A DNA stretch of 64,000 nt, from positions 5,677,501 to 5,741,500 of the forward strand of contig NC_088338.1 of assembly GCF_036884655.1 (NCBI RefSeq), given 5' to 3'. Both the position numbers and the translations under genes were made by a program. Each line of letters opens with the position of its first letter. Position 1 is the stretch's first letter. Shown here piece after piece: positions 47,501 through 60,015 of this stretch. This DNA is from Musa acuminata AAA Group (Eukaryota; Streptophyta; Magnoliopsida; Zingiberales; Musaceae). The notes below the pieces were generated by a model. It did no database searches. It was not told where the DNA came from and saw nothing but the letters and a program-made list of their open reading frames with translations.

Positions 47501-50500
47501 TCATACAAGAGTCACACAAGTGTGCTATCAGATCAGTATATAAATCTTTGTAGGAGATTCATGATTTTTTCAATCATTGCAAGAGAGTCATGGATATCAT
47601 AATGGAATTTGAGCAAGAGGATATGGGTCTCATATGGTAGTAGAAAGAAAGAACAAAAAGGTCAGAGAAGTAGTGGTGTTGAGCGGCACAGTTGCAGTAG
47701 AAGGGAGGGAAGGAAGAAAAAAGAGAGGGACATAGAGGAGACAAGAGGGAGCTTTTCTGCTTTTCAATCTGTGTGGCTTTTTCACCACCTGACAAGGGAA
47801 ATCAGCTGGGTGACTTGGTTGTGGACCTTAATCTTTGCTGCTTTATTGGTGATTGGATCATCTTATTTGATTTTATGGAACTTGTTTTCCACTAGCTTGG
47901 TCTATTGTCATTAATCTCATGTAGCTTAGTGTCCAATCAACAAACCATATTATGTCTGCAACTGCAAATCCACAAAAAATTAGAAAAGCTGCTTATCTGA
48001 TAATTTAAAGTTGTCAGGTTATCAGTTAACTCGAGGTGCTAGATTAGAATTAATTAGAAATACAAGATTCTAATCCATTTACATGAAAACTTCTCCCTTG
48101 ATTTCTCTGAATACTGAATGAACTTAAACATTTGACAAAAGATAAAAGATATGAAAAATAAAAATAAGTCTGCACTGCCCAATATATATTACTGTATTGC
48201 TGACAAATTAACAATGTAAGTTATTTGCAACATGTTTTCTTACTTGGCTAATGTCATTATTATCCTCGACATTGCTTAAAGCTAGGAATTTTTTTCAGAC
48301 TCTGTTTACCTTGATAGATCTCGCTCCTTTGTCTATGTCAATTCTATTCATGTATGAAGAATGAGTGAGTTGGGCTGATTGCTATCAGATGAAAGGCCTG
48401 CATTTCCTTTTTAGTAATCGTATGATATCTGTTTAACATGATAGTTGGTTATCCTAAGATCATTTGCTAGCATAATTTCTGCTATATAACATCTGTCTTT
48501 TCTATATCTTCTGGAAATTATGCTTCATCATCACATTGCATAATGTATGGATTTCTTCAGAATAAAAGAAACCACCCCCTCCACCCCACTAAAACAATGT
48601 TTTAAGCAACACTAGAAAGGTAATTGTGACTTTAGGTGTTAAGACTTTTGGCATAGCAGGCCTCCCTCTCCCTCTAGGAAGCCCACACGACATGCTATTA
48701 GCTCAGTGGTTGAGCACGTCCCTGATAATTGCCTCATTGTGCATGGGCTGTGAGGGCTCTCAGCCACATGGATAGTTCAATATGCTCATCAGTGCCTGAC
48801 CTCATAAACCAAGCTCTACACTTGCATCAAGCTCTACGCTCACATCTACCTTTGGAAAAATAAAGGCTAATAACCTGCCTTTCTACTCTTTATATAGGAG
48901 AAAAAAGACATCATCCAAGATGCCCTTTTCATCTTTTCTTTTGGCCATTTTAAATCAGATGAGTCTGAGTAAAACTGGTTGGCTAACATACATGAGATTA
49001 TCTTCTGTGCGTAACACTATGTAGAAGTTAGGTATTAATACATCAGATTAGTTCAATATTGTTTTTAAATTGTTGGCAGATCTCTCTTTGGTTAGTTTTG
49101 TGGTGGAAGCCAGTCCAAGCTATGATCATTTTATCCAAGTTATTCTTTGCAGGTTTGGTTCCCCATAATCTAACTTATGTTTCATAATCTATTGTACTTG
49201 GAACAAAATATTATTTGTTTCATAAAATCTTTAATTCTTATGGACATTTTATGGCAGGTGTCTCATTCTTTGCTGCCCTTGGTTTTCTTTTATATGGAGG
49301 GAGGTGAGTTATCTCATATGCGCTTATATACCAATATTTCCTTAAAGATCATATTTAAATTTTATGTGTACCTTTGTTTGTTTTTTTAGGTAATATGTTG
49401 CAAGGATTAAGTTTCAGTAAAAAAAAAGTTTCAGTAAATTACACTATCTTGCTGGTGTCCACAATGGTGAATGCCATTGGCATATCCTTTTGGACACCAT
49501 GCAATCACACATGGAGACACAGATAGAGTAGGAAAGTGGAGAGGGGAGGAAATGGGGAAAGCAGAAAAGCAAAAAAAGGGGAGAGTGGGTACTTTGCATC
49601 TTGATGGATGAAAGTTGATTGCCTCCAGCTTTTCTCAAATAACCAGGTCATTCAATGCGGCGTTAGGTTTTAAACTTGAGCATTTGCAGTCTTGCATCAC
49701 CTAATAATTATTGATTAGCTTTCCTGTTTTGTCTGTACCAATTCCCAGTTAATGGGCAAATATAAGAAATCGGCAACAGCAGCAGGTCTAAATTAAGGTT
49801 AAACAAAAAATAAAAATTCCATTCTGAAAGATGTTACCTCCAAGCATTGGCTTTGTTCCTTCTTTGTGAAATTTTTTTTTTCTAATACTCAATATGGGCC
49901 ATGTTAGACATGAAATTGGAGGATTAAATCTCAAAACTGTACTTAACCTGGTTGAGTTTGGTTGCTAGCTCTACCGTGTATGCAGCCTGACCTGACACAA
50001 AAAATGCTTACTCATCCCACAAAGAAGACTTATGCTACATGATATTAGAAACAGACAATATGATTTTTTCCAAGAGTCGTAACTTTGATGTTGCCTTTAT
50101 AGATGAAACTATGGAGGATTGTATTGATCAGGAAAGCTGATGAGTAGGCTATAAATATTCACATACGATTCGTTGGATTGAAAAATTTGATGATTCTTAA
50201 CAAAAATATAAGCTCTCTCCCTCTGTGTTTTATTGATATTTTTGTAATTCATAGGCTTTTCTTAATGTTGAAGCGCTTCCCTGTTGAATCAAAAGGGCGA
50301 CGTAAGAAGTTACAGGAGGTATCTATGAACTTTTCTACTCTTCACTTGTCAGCATATTTGCCTATATTGATTGCTTTTTTTTCCCCTTGCACAGGTTGGC
50401 TATGTTACGACCATATGTTTCCTATGTTTCTTGTTGAGATGCATTATGGTAAGCATGAGAATACTTATTATCTAGCTAGGTTAATATTATATCTGTTAAA

Positions 50501-51255
50501 TATTTGATTTGTTTTGTGTTAGCATTTTAATCATTGAATTACAGATTTGCTTCAACACTTTTGACAAAGCTGCAGACCTTGATGTTCTGGATCATCCAAT
50601 TCTGAACTTCATATACTACCTGGTATGGTCCATATTTTGCAGTTCTTGGATTTAAAATAGCTTGAGCTGCTTTATTTTTTCTACTTTCAGTTCATCTACA
50701 TAAATTAGGGTAGTCGACTGTCTGCATTTCACCTGTATGGTTAAAAGCTGCTCCTTTTAGGGCCTATATTTCACTTATAAAAAGATTATGTGTAGCATAA
50801 TAGGTGCTTCCTTTGTAATATAAGCTAGGGTCTTTCTTTCTCTAGTTAGTTTTCGTTAGTCTTAATGTTATAGATTTCCAATAATTAAGAACAAAATTAG
50901 TCGGGGCCACTTTAAGTCTCATTTGTTCTCTTGAAATGGTATCAAGCTAGTTTTCATTTTAGCCTTAATATGTTATGGGTTTCCAAGAAATAAGAACAAA
51001 ATCAGCAAGGACCACTGCAAGTCTCATTTGTTGTTCTCTTGAAATGGGTTTTCTGAAGAAATTTTTTTACTGAATCTGAGATGGTTATTATTAGTTTTAT
51101 GTCTAGATGCAAATGTATGTCACATTCATTCAGTGACTTGTGGGTTTCTTTTGCTTTTGCAGTTTGTTGAAATTTTGCCCTCAGCTCTAGTACTTTTCAT
51201 CTTAAGGAAATTACCGCCTAAACGTGGGATCACTCAATACCATCCAATCCATTGA
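44532..51255 (+). CDS. TOM3: TOM1/TOM3/THH1-type seven-transmembrane protein, 284 aa
   Basis: A DUF1084 family membrane protein, known in Arabidopsis as a tonoplast protein that tobamoviruses use as a host factor; its normal cellular role is less clear. Eleven exons: 44532-44669, 44876-44966, 45072-45124, 45210-45302, 45386-45457, 49080-49152, 49258-49303, 50255-50318, 50395-50448, 50545-50622 and 51163-51255. All are GT-AG, with phases that join in frame. Seven hydrophobic segments are spread along the chain. Family blocks seen: [127 protein letters not shown], and the end [16 protein letters not shown]. The blocks VSTDGLRP and [10 protein letters not shown] favour the TOM3/THH1 branch over TOM1. 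Intron 5 is 3.6 kb and holds repeat-derived DNA. The ATG at 44532 fits the usual N-terminal length. Confidence 0.95.
48680..48880 (+). mobile_element. tRNA-derived SINE-like element in intron 5 of the TOM3-like gene
   Basis: The stretch TTAGCTCAGTGGTTGAGCA (48698-48716) is a near-perfect tRNA-type A box. Sequence like GGGCTGTGAGGGCTCTCAG follows about 35 bases later, where a B box would lie, though it is degraded. The flanks do not fold as a complete tRNA gene, so a SINE head is more likely than a functional tRNA. The right end is uncertain. Confidence 0.55.
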
Positions 51256-53032
51256 CTTGGGGTTCCTACTTTTGTTGTTGATGAACTCACCATAAACCAA
51301 TTAGTCTGCGAAGCCATTTCATGCTGAAGTTTACAGGGAAGAAATCAAGAAAACTGGCATCCCGTGATGATGGTATAACTACTCCCAGAATAGATCTGCT
51401 TTATGGGGTTTGTAGGAATATAATGATTTGTTTTGAAGTCCAATAGCAATGTAAATATCTGCACGATAGTTCATTGTTTAGTTTATCCTGCTTACTAATT
51501 CTGTTACTCTGGTTGTCATGTGATGTTCTATGGACACTCTCAAACTACTTGCTACCATCATATAAGCGATTACTTTAGTAACATGGTAATTATTTAGTGA
51601 AGATCGATACATCTGTCACACTCTTGATACTTAAGTATCTGCATTTGAATTAGTTTATCTTTTTATCAATTGTATTCCTAAACTATTGTACTTCTTTTCC
51701 AAGCTTTGATCTTTTCATTTGCTAATAGGCCTTTTTCTAGATCAACATGTTCAGGTACCATGAAGTTGAACACCAGAATGACAATTCTGTCTCCATGAAA
51801 CTATGATAATACATTATGGTGGTCAGGATCTTTGAAATTTTCTGATGTCAGGGAAAATCCAAGAATCCCAGCTAAATGTTTAGATTCTTGGACCAGGTTT
51901 TGACGAACCATTACCAAACGTTGCAACACCGAACACTCTTTGCTTTAACTATCGATCTTTTGGTAGTGTCCTTGTGACTAATTATTGCTATCAAAATTGA
52001 AATAAATGAGTGCTTCACACGAGGAACACTTTATTTTGCCAGCAAATCATGTTTCTGCATAACTCACGTCCTAAAACACGGAAGAAGCATAAAATGTTTC
52101 GCATACCTTTTCTGCTGCTGATGTTTGAGCTCGTTGGAGCGAGGAATGCGTGTTTCTTCTCCTGAGTTGGGTGGGTCTCCTACATTAACCGCCTCTCCAT
52201 AAACTAACAGTCTCTCTGAGTGTTGAATGTTAGGTCGAGCTTGGTGACCATTTCTCTCGAAGTTGTAGATGATAGATGTGTTCATCAATAACGCTCCCGG
52301 TGTTGACAAACCATAACACGTTACGACATTGACATGTTACAGCTCTCTTCGTTGAAAGCACCACTGGTATAATGATTGTCACTATCTATTAATCTGATAG
52401 TGCCGATCTCGCTATCTTTACAGGTTAATATTAAGCACATAAATAAGTTTCAAGTTTTTTAGATTTATAAATATTTTAATGTCAAACTTTTTTTTTCGGG
52501 AAGAATATTGTCAGATCCATTCGAGATTGGAGCACGGTCAGATCAACGAATCAGATCCTGCGACATGATGCCGGTCCATGTTGTTGACTCGGTTTGATTC
52601 AGTTGATCGTTGACCGTATCACTTGTCCTTCAACCAACCCAAGTTCTAATTTTGACTTCGACTAGGCCAATTCAGATTCGGATCTCGCACCTGTGATCCG
52701 GGTCCACAATGTTTCGACAAAAACCAGCGGAACCCAACTGACCCGACAAGCCCCCGTCACGTGACCGCCACTACTGGAGAAGCCACCAATGTGATGCCGC
52801 CTTATCCTTAATGCCATATTACACTTTGGATCCGACGGTCAGGCGGATCCACCTCATTAGCCCAAGTCCAAACCAACCTTGCCTTAGCTTAACACAAAGG
52901 TCACGTTCTATTTAATTACCGAAACACCACTCTCTCTCGTTCTCTCTCGGCGCTAGTCGCGCTGTTCAGTAATATTAAGTGATCTACAGCCTCTTTATAG
53001 AGAGAGATTGTTATTGTGGTTTATCAGGGACC
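51256..53032. other. Intergenic: 3' region of the TOM3-like gene and upstream region of the CCCH gene
   Basis: The first 400-500 bases are the likely 3' UTR of the TOM3-like gene. The open frame at 52064-52309 (minus) has no recognised domain. From about 52500 the GC content rises, and repeated GATC/CAGATC words occur; this is the probable distal promoter of the CCCH gene. Confidence 0.45.
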
Positions 53033-53040
53033 TATAAAAG
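53033..53040 (+). promoter_or_regulatory. TATA box, CCCH zinc-finger gene
   Basis: TATAAAAG is followed about 20-25 bases later by the start of a long CT-rich leader, a common core-promoter layout in plants. Transcription is expected to begin at about 53065-53075, some 350 bases before the ATG. A donor-like AAAAGGTGAG at about 53149-53158 could begin a leader intron. Confidence 0.55.
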
Positions 53041-53056
53041 GGGAAAGAAACTAGAA

Positions 53057-53112
53057 ACTCCTTTCTCTCTCTCTACCGTCGCCTTCTCTCTCTCTCTCTC
53101 TTTCTCTCGCTC
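53057..53112 (+). repeat. CT-rich microsatellite in the CCCH-gene leader
   Basis: Two CT dinucleotide runs (about 53064-53076 and 53085-53109) separated by a short spacer with CGTCGCC. Pyrimidine-rich leaders of this kind are common next to plant transcription starts. Confidence 0.85.
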
Positions 53113-53419
53113 GCGCAGCCGCAGGAGCTTTCGCCTTTCTTTCCCCCAAAAGGTGAGATTCCCCCATGCCAAGCCCTGGGGCTGATTTCACGCCTATAAA
53201 TTGAGATCACATACTCTTCTCCTCGGATCTGCCAAGATTTGCTATCTCAATCGTTGTCTCTCACGCCCCGACCCGTTCCTGAGATCTTAAATTTTCTCTG
53301 TCCTGTGCCCTAAGCTTCGGATTTACCTTTCTGCATCTTGTATCTGGATCTGCGACCACGAGGTTGTGATCGATCGTTATCCCTTATTTCCTGCTGAGAA
53401 GAGCTTGCGAAGTTCGGAG

Positions 53420-56400
53420 ATGGAATCTGACGGCGGGCATGAGGCAATCCAGCCGGTGACTGCGGAGGAGGAGGCGCTGAAGCGGAACACGGACTGTGTC
53501 TACTTCTTGGCGTCACCGTTGACCTGCAAGAAGGTGGATTTCCTTTTCTTCTTGGCTTTTCCTTTGCTTTTAGCTCTTAATGGTGGTAAAGTTGCAGTCT
53601 TTTCGCTTCAGCCTTGTCTTCTTTTATTTTCTTTGCCCTGATATGTGTAATCCTCGTGTGGGTTTGCTATGAATCCTGGCCGGTGGTTGGTCTTGGTGAT
53701 GTGAAAACATGAAGCTGAAGTTGGTTGCTAAAAGTTAAGGTTTGAAGCGCATTTAATTCAATTTATAGTCATGTGATGATAGCGAGATTAAAAACTTTTC
53801 GTAGACAACCAACAAATTATGGGAAAAATATATAGTTTGTTGTGCTTGTCCCCGTGAAAGGTGTCAACGATAGGACAACCTGTTTTGCCTTGAACTTTTT
53901 TCAGCTTGGAGAGGTTAGTAATGTGTTGCCTATTTTCCCTACAGTATCATCGATGAGGTTGCCTGTCAGTGAGAATTACAGTCTGACTGGCAGATTGGAA
54001 GGTCACCTTAGTTACATCTTACGAATAGTTTGATAAGTAGTTGCTCTTGTTATGTGGTATACGTTAGCATCAGTCAAACCAATTATGGGAATTTCACTTC
54101 ATTATGCAAAAATACATATTGATCAAACTAATGAAAAGTCAGTCATTCACATATTAGATATTTTATCTGGACTCAGTTGACATAGTATGTTCCATACTGT
54201 TAATTATTTATGTTTTATGGGTCACTTTGGAACATATCGTGCTGGTGAACCTCAATTCCGATAGAGGGTTGAGGCAACGCTGAAGATTATGATAAGCTGA
54301 AATTGTCAAAGAATAGTGTATAAGTCCATCCACCCTTGAGAGTGACTCCCCGAGTTTCTCAGGGGCAAGGCCCATGTGGTTTCAGGTTTGATTTGTGACA
54401 AAGAATATGTATTCATTGTTTTTAGTATATTTTGCACATAACACCTTGCAGAGACCATTTGGTCTTGGGCAGGGAAATGAGAAATTATTTGAGGGGGACC
54501 AGCATACACTAATCTTATTGAGGGCAATCAACTTAAATTGACTTATGCAAGGAACCTGTATAAACATTACTCTAATATCTTTTGAACTATTCATTTAAAT
54601 CTCTTATACAATCAAACATTTTGAATAAACTTTTGTGGTCTTGGGATGGGACCATGTCAAGCCATTAGTACTTTTTGTTTTATTATGCCATGTGTTATAA
54701 TTTTGGCATATGTTTCATGTTTAAATCACTTTGACCTCCTTATCTATCTACTTTGTCTTTCTCTCAGTCAGAGTGGGATCATTTATCAAAGTTCCATGAA
54801 ATTTTTTCATTATTGAATCTTGTGGAGTGTTCTTAAGTTTTTCTTTGCATTAGAGGAACCTTTTTTTATTCTTTCTGTCAGGTAGAACTCTTAAGTATGA
54901 CCCTGACATTTGCTGATAAATGACAATCTCATTTTAACTCAGTGAATATTTATTACTGAGGTATAGGATTCAATCTCTTAATCTGTGCATTCCCTATCTA
55001 AATATGTTTTTCCTTGACAAAACCCACGTATATGTCCTTTGTTAATTATTATCTGTAATTATATTGATAGAAATTTTTTTATGACTGTTGCTTATTTTTC
55101 AGTGGATTTGTATGTATCAGACTTGTGCTTTACTTTTTTTTTGTGAATTATCACACATTCATATCAATTTGATAATCATCTTTGAACAAAAAATAACAGA
55201 TGTTTTCATCATTCAGGGGGGTGAGTGTGAATATCGTCATAGTGAGGGTGCCAGAATTAACCCCAGAGATTGCTGGTATTGGTTAAATGGTAACTGCCTG
55301 AATCCAAAATGTTCATTTCGCCATCCGGTAAGTCAGTTGTACAGTTTCATTTGTTATGTAGTATATATCTGCATGAGTTCATCAAAATGCTTGAAAGGAC
55401 ACTTTAATTTACGATGGTGTGTAAATGACCCCTTGGTAGTACTTTTCATGTCAAAGCAAACTTTTTGCTTGTATCGAATATGCCTTTTCAGTTTGAAAAT
55501 ATGAAATGTTGTAAAATTATAAAATTGTTGATTGTGGGCTTCCAAATGAGATTAGAACCTGTTAGAAGCAAAGGGATTTAAAGGACCAGAAAAGCCCATT
55601 TAAGAAATCTTTTAGAACATAAGTGATCATTCTATATTTAGTTAATCTAGGAAAATCCTGATTGCTGAGACCAAGGAAATTGCCTATGAGTTGCAGCCTC
55701 TTTCCTTCACTTCTGTTGAGGGGAATTACACACTGACTTTTACAACCTATATCAATACTGCACTGCCATTACTCATCTTAAATAACGAATGAAAGTGCAC
55801 ATCCATTGATTGCCTGTGGTCTTTGTGCTTTTCTGTTTTTTTTCTTTTCATTTGCTATCATAGTCAATGGGGTTCTTATTGCTGTTGGTTTTTCAGCCAC
55901 TTGATTCCTGTTTTACAATGCCGGCTCCAGTGACTACCTCTAGACCAATTCCACCTCAAACTGCAGCAACATCAAACCCTGCTGCACGTTCTCCTCCTGG
56001 TAACATCAATAAACAGATTCCTGGTAATGTCGGTAAACAAGGTGTTCCCTGCTACTACTTTCAATGGGGGCAGTGTTTGAAAGGTGAAAGGTGTCCTTTC
56101 ATGCATGGGCCACAGGCATCTAGCAGTGCTGTTTCCCAGCACAATGCAACAACTTCTGCATATCTTGCTGAATCACCACAGACAAGTAAGAAGGGTACAC
56201 AACAGAGCACTAGTTTGCAATGGAATGTTGCTGAACTAGATAAATCAAGGGTGGCTGTTAACATGCCAGTTGAAATGCCACCTGCTACAACAAAAAATGT
56301 TACCAAAGCCGAGAATGTTATTAACAATGAGCCATCAGCAAACAAATTATTGTCACCGTATTCATTGAATGATGAGCCTTCCTTACTGCCACAGATTACT

Positions 56401-57915
56401 CTTTCTGTTGGCAGTGGCTATACTCTAAGCCAACCATGGAGTCATCAGGTGCAGCCTTGGCATGAGAAACCCGAGAATGTTAGGGATACTGATGAGTTCT
56501 TGCGGGAACATTCTCCTGGTTTTGATGTACTTGTGGAAGATGATAGTAGTCACCCTGATTACTTCCACAATGAAGATAACTTTAGAAGGGTGTCAGCTCA
56601 TGATGGACAGAAACTTGAACCTGAAGATGATTACGACAACCACCACAGGCATTACGAACCTTTGACCAAGTTTGACAGGGATCGATACAATGCCATAGGC
56701 AAAGATGACAACTATGAAAATTGTGGCTTGGAACCAAAGACATTTGATAGGAACTTGGGCAAACCATCATCACTTGAAAGAAGAGTGCGTGACAATGAAA
56801 AAAAACTTGATGAGGCAGATGGCTCAGATTTGCGCCATCAGCTACTTAAACAAAGAAGGCTTACCGGTTCAGGGTCTACTGAAAGTCCTCATGGTCGTCA
56901 TGAGCACCACCGGAGGGATGACCGCCACGCTGAGGAGAGGGGTTATGGCCGTCATTCTAGAGATCAAAGACAATTGCCTGTAAAGAGTTCCATAAGCACT
57001 CGTCTGCAAGGTAGAATTACATTCCCTGGAAGATCTTCAATTGAAAGGGCCAGTGATTTGCACTTGGAGAAAGAGAGAGGCAGGAGACCTCGAGGAAGAT
57101 TGTCACCAACAAGACAAATAACTTACCAGCTGAGACATCCGGAAAGAATAAGACAGCAACAAAGCGAGGATTTTAACAAAGATACAAGGAATACTAGAAA
57201 CAAGCCAACCAGAAGAGACGACACTAACTCTCTAGATTTTGTTGGTCCAAAATCTCTTGCAGAGCTGAAAGGTGCAAAGATCACTGGGAGTTCTGATGTG
57301 CAGTCGATCACAAGTACAGTTGCTAATACCAAACTGAACAAAGAGAATTCTGGAAAAGTAGAGGGGCTTCAGGAATCAGAAAATTCTCCATCATTTGAAG
57401 GTCCAAAACCACTGAATGCCATTCTGAAGAGGAAAAGGGAGTCAGCCTATGTGGATAGTGAAATTTCTACTTGCCCATATGAAAACAATATAGGTGGTGG
57501 AGAATCTGCTATCAATAGTTCTGCACAGGCAGCAGTTGTAAATTTGCCACCAGTTGCTTTACCAGAAGTAGAAAAGGAGGGCAACTATAGAATTGATCAT
57601 GACGAAACACACGAGGTTAAAGCAGTTGAAGAGGAAGTGCAGGAGGAAGAAGAGGAGGGTCTGATCCCTCCAGAAGACAAGGAGCTAAATTACAACGATC
57701 AGTCATCCGCCAAAGCTGGTGCTGTTGAAGCTGAAGATGGCATGGATTTGGAAAATGTGGAAGATGAAGAGCTGGAAAATTATGATCAGAGAGATGAAGA
57801 TTTCGAGTATGAAGCAGGGGGGGCAGAAGATGGCGAGAACACATTCCAGGATGATGAAGACGAGTTTGATGATGAGGACGACTTTGCAAGAAAGGTCAGT
57901 GTCATGTTATCCTGA
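53420..57915 (+). CDS. CCCH-type zinc-finger protein, AtC3H17-like, 747 aa
   Basis: A likely nuclear RNA-binding protein similar, from memory, to Arabidopsis C3H17 (At2g02160). Three exons: 53420-53533, 55217-55327 and 55897-57915, GT-AG, phase 0. Three CCCH fingers are intact: C26-x9-C36-x5-C42-x3-H46, C57-x7-C65-x4-C70-x3-H74, and C127-x7-C135-x5-C141-x3-H145. The first two are split by introns at the conserved sites. The block EEEALKRNTDCVYFLASPLT and the finger-2 phrase NPRDCWYWLNGNCLNPKC are subfamily hallmarks. The middle has REHSPGFDVLVEDDSSHPDY, then Arg/Glu/His-rich segments with SSISTRLQGRITFPGRSS. The segment FEGPKPLNAILKRKRES follows, then a strongly acidic tail (residues ~650-735) and the conserved end ARKVSVMLS. 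The last part reads straight into the stop, and a donor-like GTCAGT at 57895 appears not to be used. Upstream ATGs in other frames are ignored because the family start needs 53420. Confidence 0.93.
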
Positions 57916-60015
57916 AAGCAAAGGTAATGTTTATCGGTTTTGCTTGCCGGTTCTTGAAGAACCTCAACCACCTCCAATCTAAGTAATCTACAAACGTCTT
58001 GGAAGATATTGATGGCATTCACATATTTTATAAGCTCACAGCGGCAACTCCTTAGGTTCAAATTTGATGAGAAGGGGCCAAGAGGGAAGTTGAGAAATTT
58101 CAGAAGACATTATTTAGAGGATTTCGACTTTGCTTTCTTCCTGATTTCCTAATTATGGGTTCTTCAGAACCCAGTTTGTATCATATGCCGTGCACCAAAT
58201 GGATCGGTAATGAATCACCCTAGTGGGGTATCTTACAGCTTATCAAATCTGATCTATTCTCTTATGGCACTGCACCCTGGAGAGCTTCATGGAATCCAAA
58301 CCGGAATATACTCTACTCGAAAATCATGTTGAAGACGAGAAACTACCATGAGAAATCTCAAACCATGTTTCGGTTACCTACATCATCAATACTTACAAGC
58401 AGGTTTGTTCAGTTGGGATGAAGAAACTTATTGCATTAATCGTTTCTCCGTGCTCTGTTCCTTTTTATATTGAACTACAAACGTCTTCTTTATATATACA
58501 CATTTCAAGCATAAAAGTGTTCTGATTTGAATTGCCAAGTTTAGTGGAGCATTAATTTTAATTTGAGCTTTAAATGACTGCGTCAGTTATAATCTTAACT
58601 ATTTAATCCCTTCAGAGGTTGCATGCACAAGTCTTGTATTGGAACAAAAAGACCGTAGGTTGGTTTCGCAGGATGTTCTGAGAGCGTTTGAGTTCTTCAA
58701 GAAACCTTTATTTGCTAGAGGATTGTGTTCTTTCCTTCGATTCCAGCCATTTACTAAAAGCCAAATGATACGATTTCCTTCGGGAATATATGCATATTTT
58801 TAATATGTATTTAGAAAAAAAAAAGAGTAGTGAATATGTATTCAGTGTTGTTTGATGAAATTATAATTTGATAAATTTATCATTTTTAATAATTTTTAAT
58901 ATTTATTAAAAATAAACAGATATTTTATTTAAAATAAAAAATAAATAAAATAAGATATATAATAAATAAAAATATAATAGTATAAATTAATATTTTAAAA
59001 TAAGTAAATAAAATTTATCTTTTAGAAGACATATATTATATATTTTTTTTACTAAATAATATTGACGATGTTATAATTTTAGATAATGTCACAAGTTACT
59101 TTGAAACCTTAAAAAATTATATTAATATTTCATAAATATTATAAATATCAACTCATATTTAAAATATGTATCGATTTTTATAATATTTTTTTTAAATTTC
59201 AATGAGGCTTGTGTTCTTTTTTTTAGGCTCACGGTATTATTTTATCACAAATGATCTCAAAAATATAATAATACCATCCACAAGTACTTTTAACTAACTT
59301 AACTAACGGTATTGGTTTATCGAAAATGATATCGAGAATGTAATAATACCATCCACAAGTACTTTCAACAATCAAGGCGTGGATAGCATAAATTGCATCC
59401 ACGACAGGAAGAGACACGCCTGGATGTCTTCCTATGCCTTTCGCATCTTTGAAGTGCAGATTAGCCATTCTGATTATCGCAGTTCAGATGTGTATCAAAA
59501 CTTTGGTAGCTAAAAGAGAATAATTTTAAAACACTTTAATAGCAAAAAATATATATATTTTTCTACGAGTGAGTTGACGAAGATAGAAGTCAAACCCAAA
59601 ACCTTGCGATAAATAAACTATTAACGTCAAATTCTTTACAAAGTAAGTTAGTTATCATCTTCAAATATATATGTATTTCATTGCATGTAATCACAACGAT
59701 TATTTTGACAATTTGTAAATAAGGAACTAAGTAAAAAATATCACAGGCATTCCATAGTTATTTAGCTGCAGATAGGGAATATGTCACCTAATAATAATCT
59801 GATTTGGTTATTTGCTTATGAACATCATATTCAATTATCCAACTCTTACATGGTATTAGGAGATAACTGTATTGATAGATTCTGTCCAACAGATCCTACA
59901 GAGTCTCAAAAGGTTTTAAGTTCTAATTATTACCCATAGGATAGACAAGTCACTAACATCAATCTAAATAAGCTGCACCCCGAAAGTGTTCAATCCGTTC
60001 ACTGCACGAATGGAA
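57916..60015. other. Intergenic between the convergent CCCH and RPB4 genes
   Basis: The two genes converge, so this region holds both 3' UTRs (about 57916-58500 and up to 60015). The middle (58800-59220) is very AT-rich. A 75-bp tandem pair lies at about 59232-59381. No gene is seen. Confidence 0.5.
59232..59381 (+). repeat. 75-bp tandem duplication, two diverged copies
   Basis: CGGTATT starts at 59232 and 59307, and ATACCATCCACAAGTACTTT at 59271 and 59346: both offsets are exactly 75. The copies differ at about one base in six (for example CACAAATGATCTC against CGAAAATGATATC). The open frame on the minus strand that spans it only reflects the repeat. Confidence 0.88.

Noticed and set aside
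48698..48770. A tRNA gene
   Set aside because: The A box is good, but the acceptor stem and T arm cannot be formed; SINE origin is more likely.
52064..52309. An 81-aa minus-strand open frame
   Set aside because: No recognised motif and no partner exons; it sits in a spacer.
57895..57950. A last intron in the CCCH gene starting at GTCAGT
   Set aside because: Reading straight on gives the conserved family ending (ARKVSVMLS then stop), so no splice is needed.
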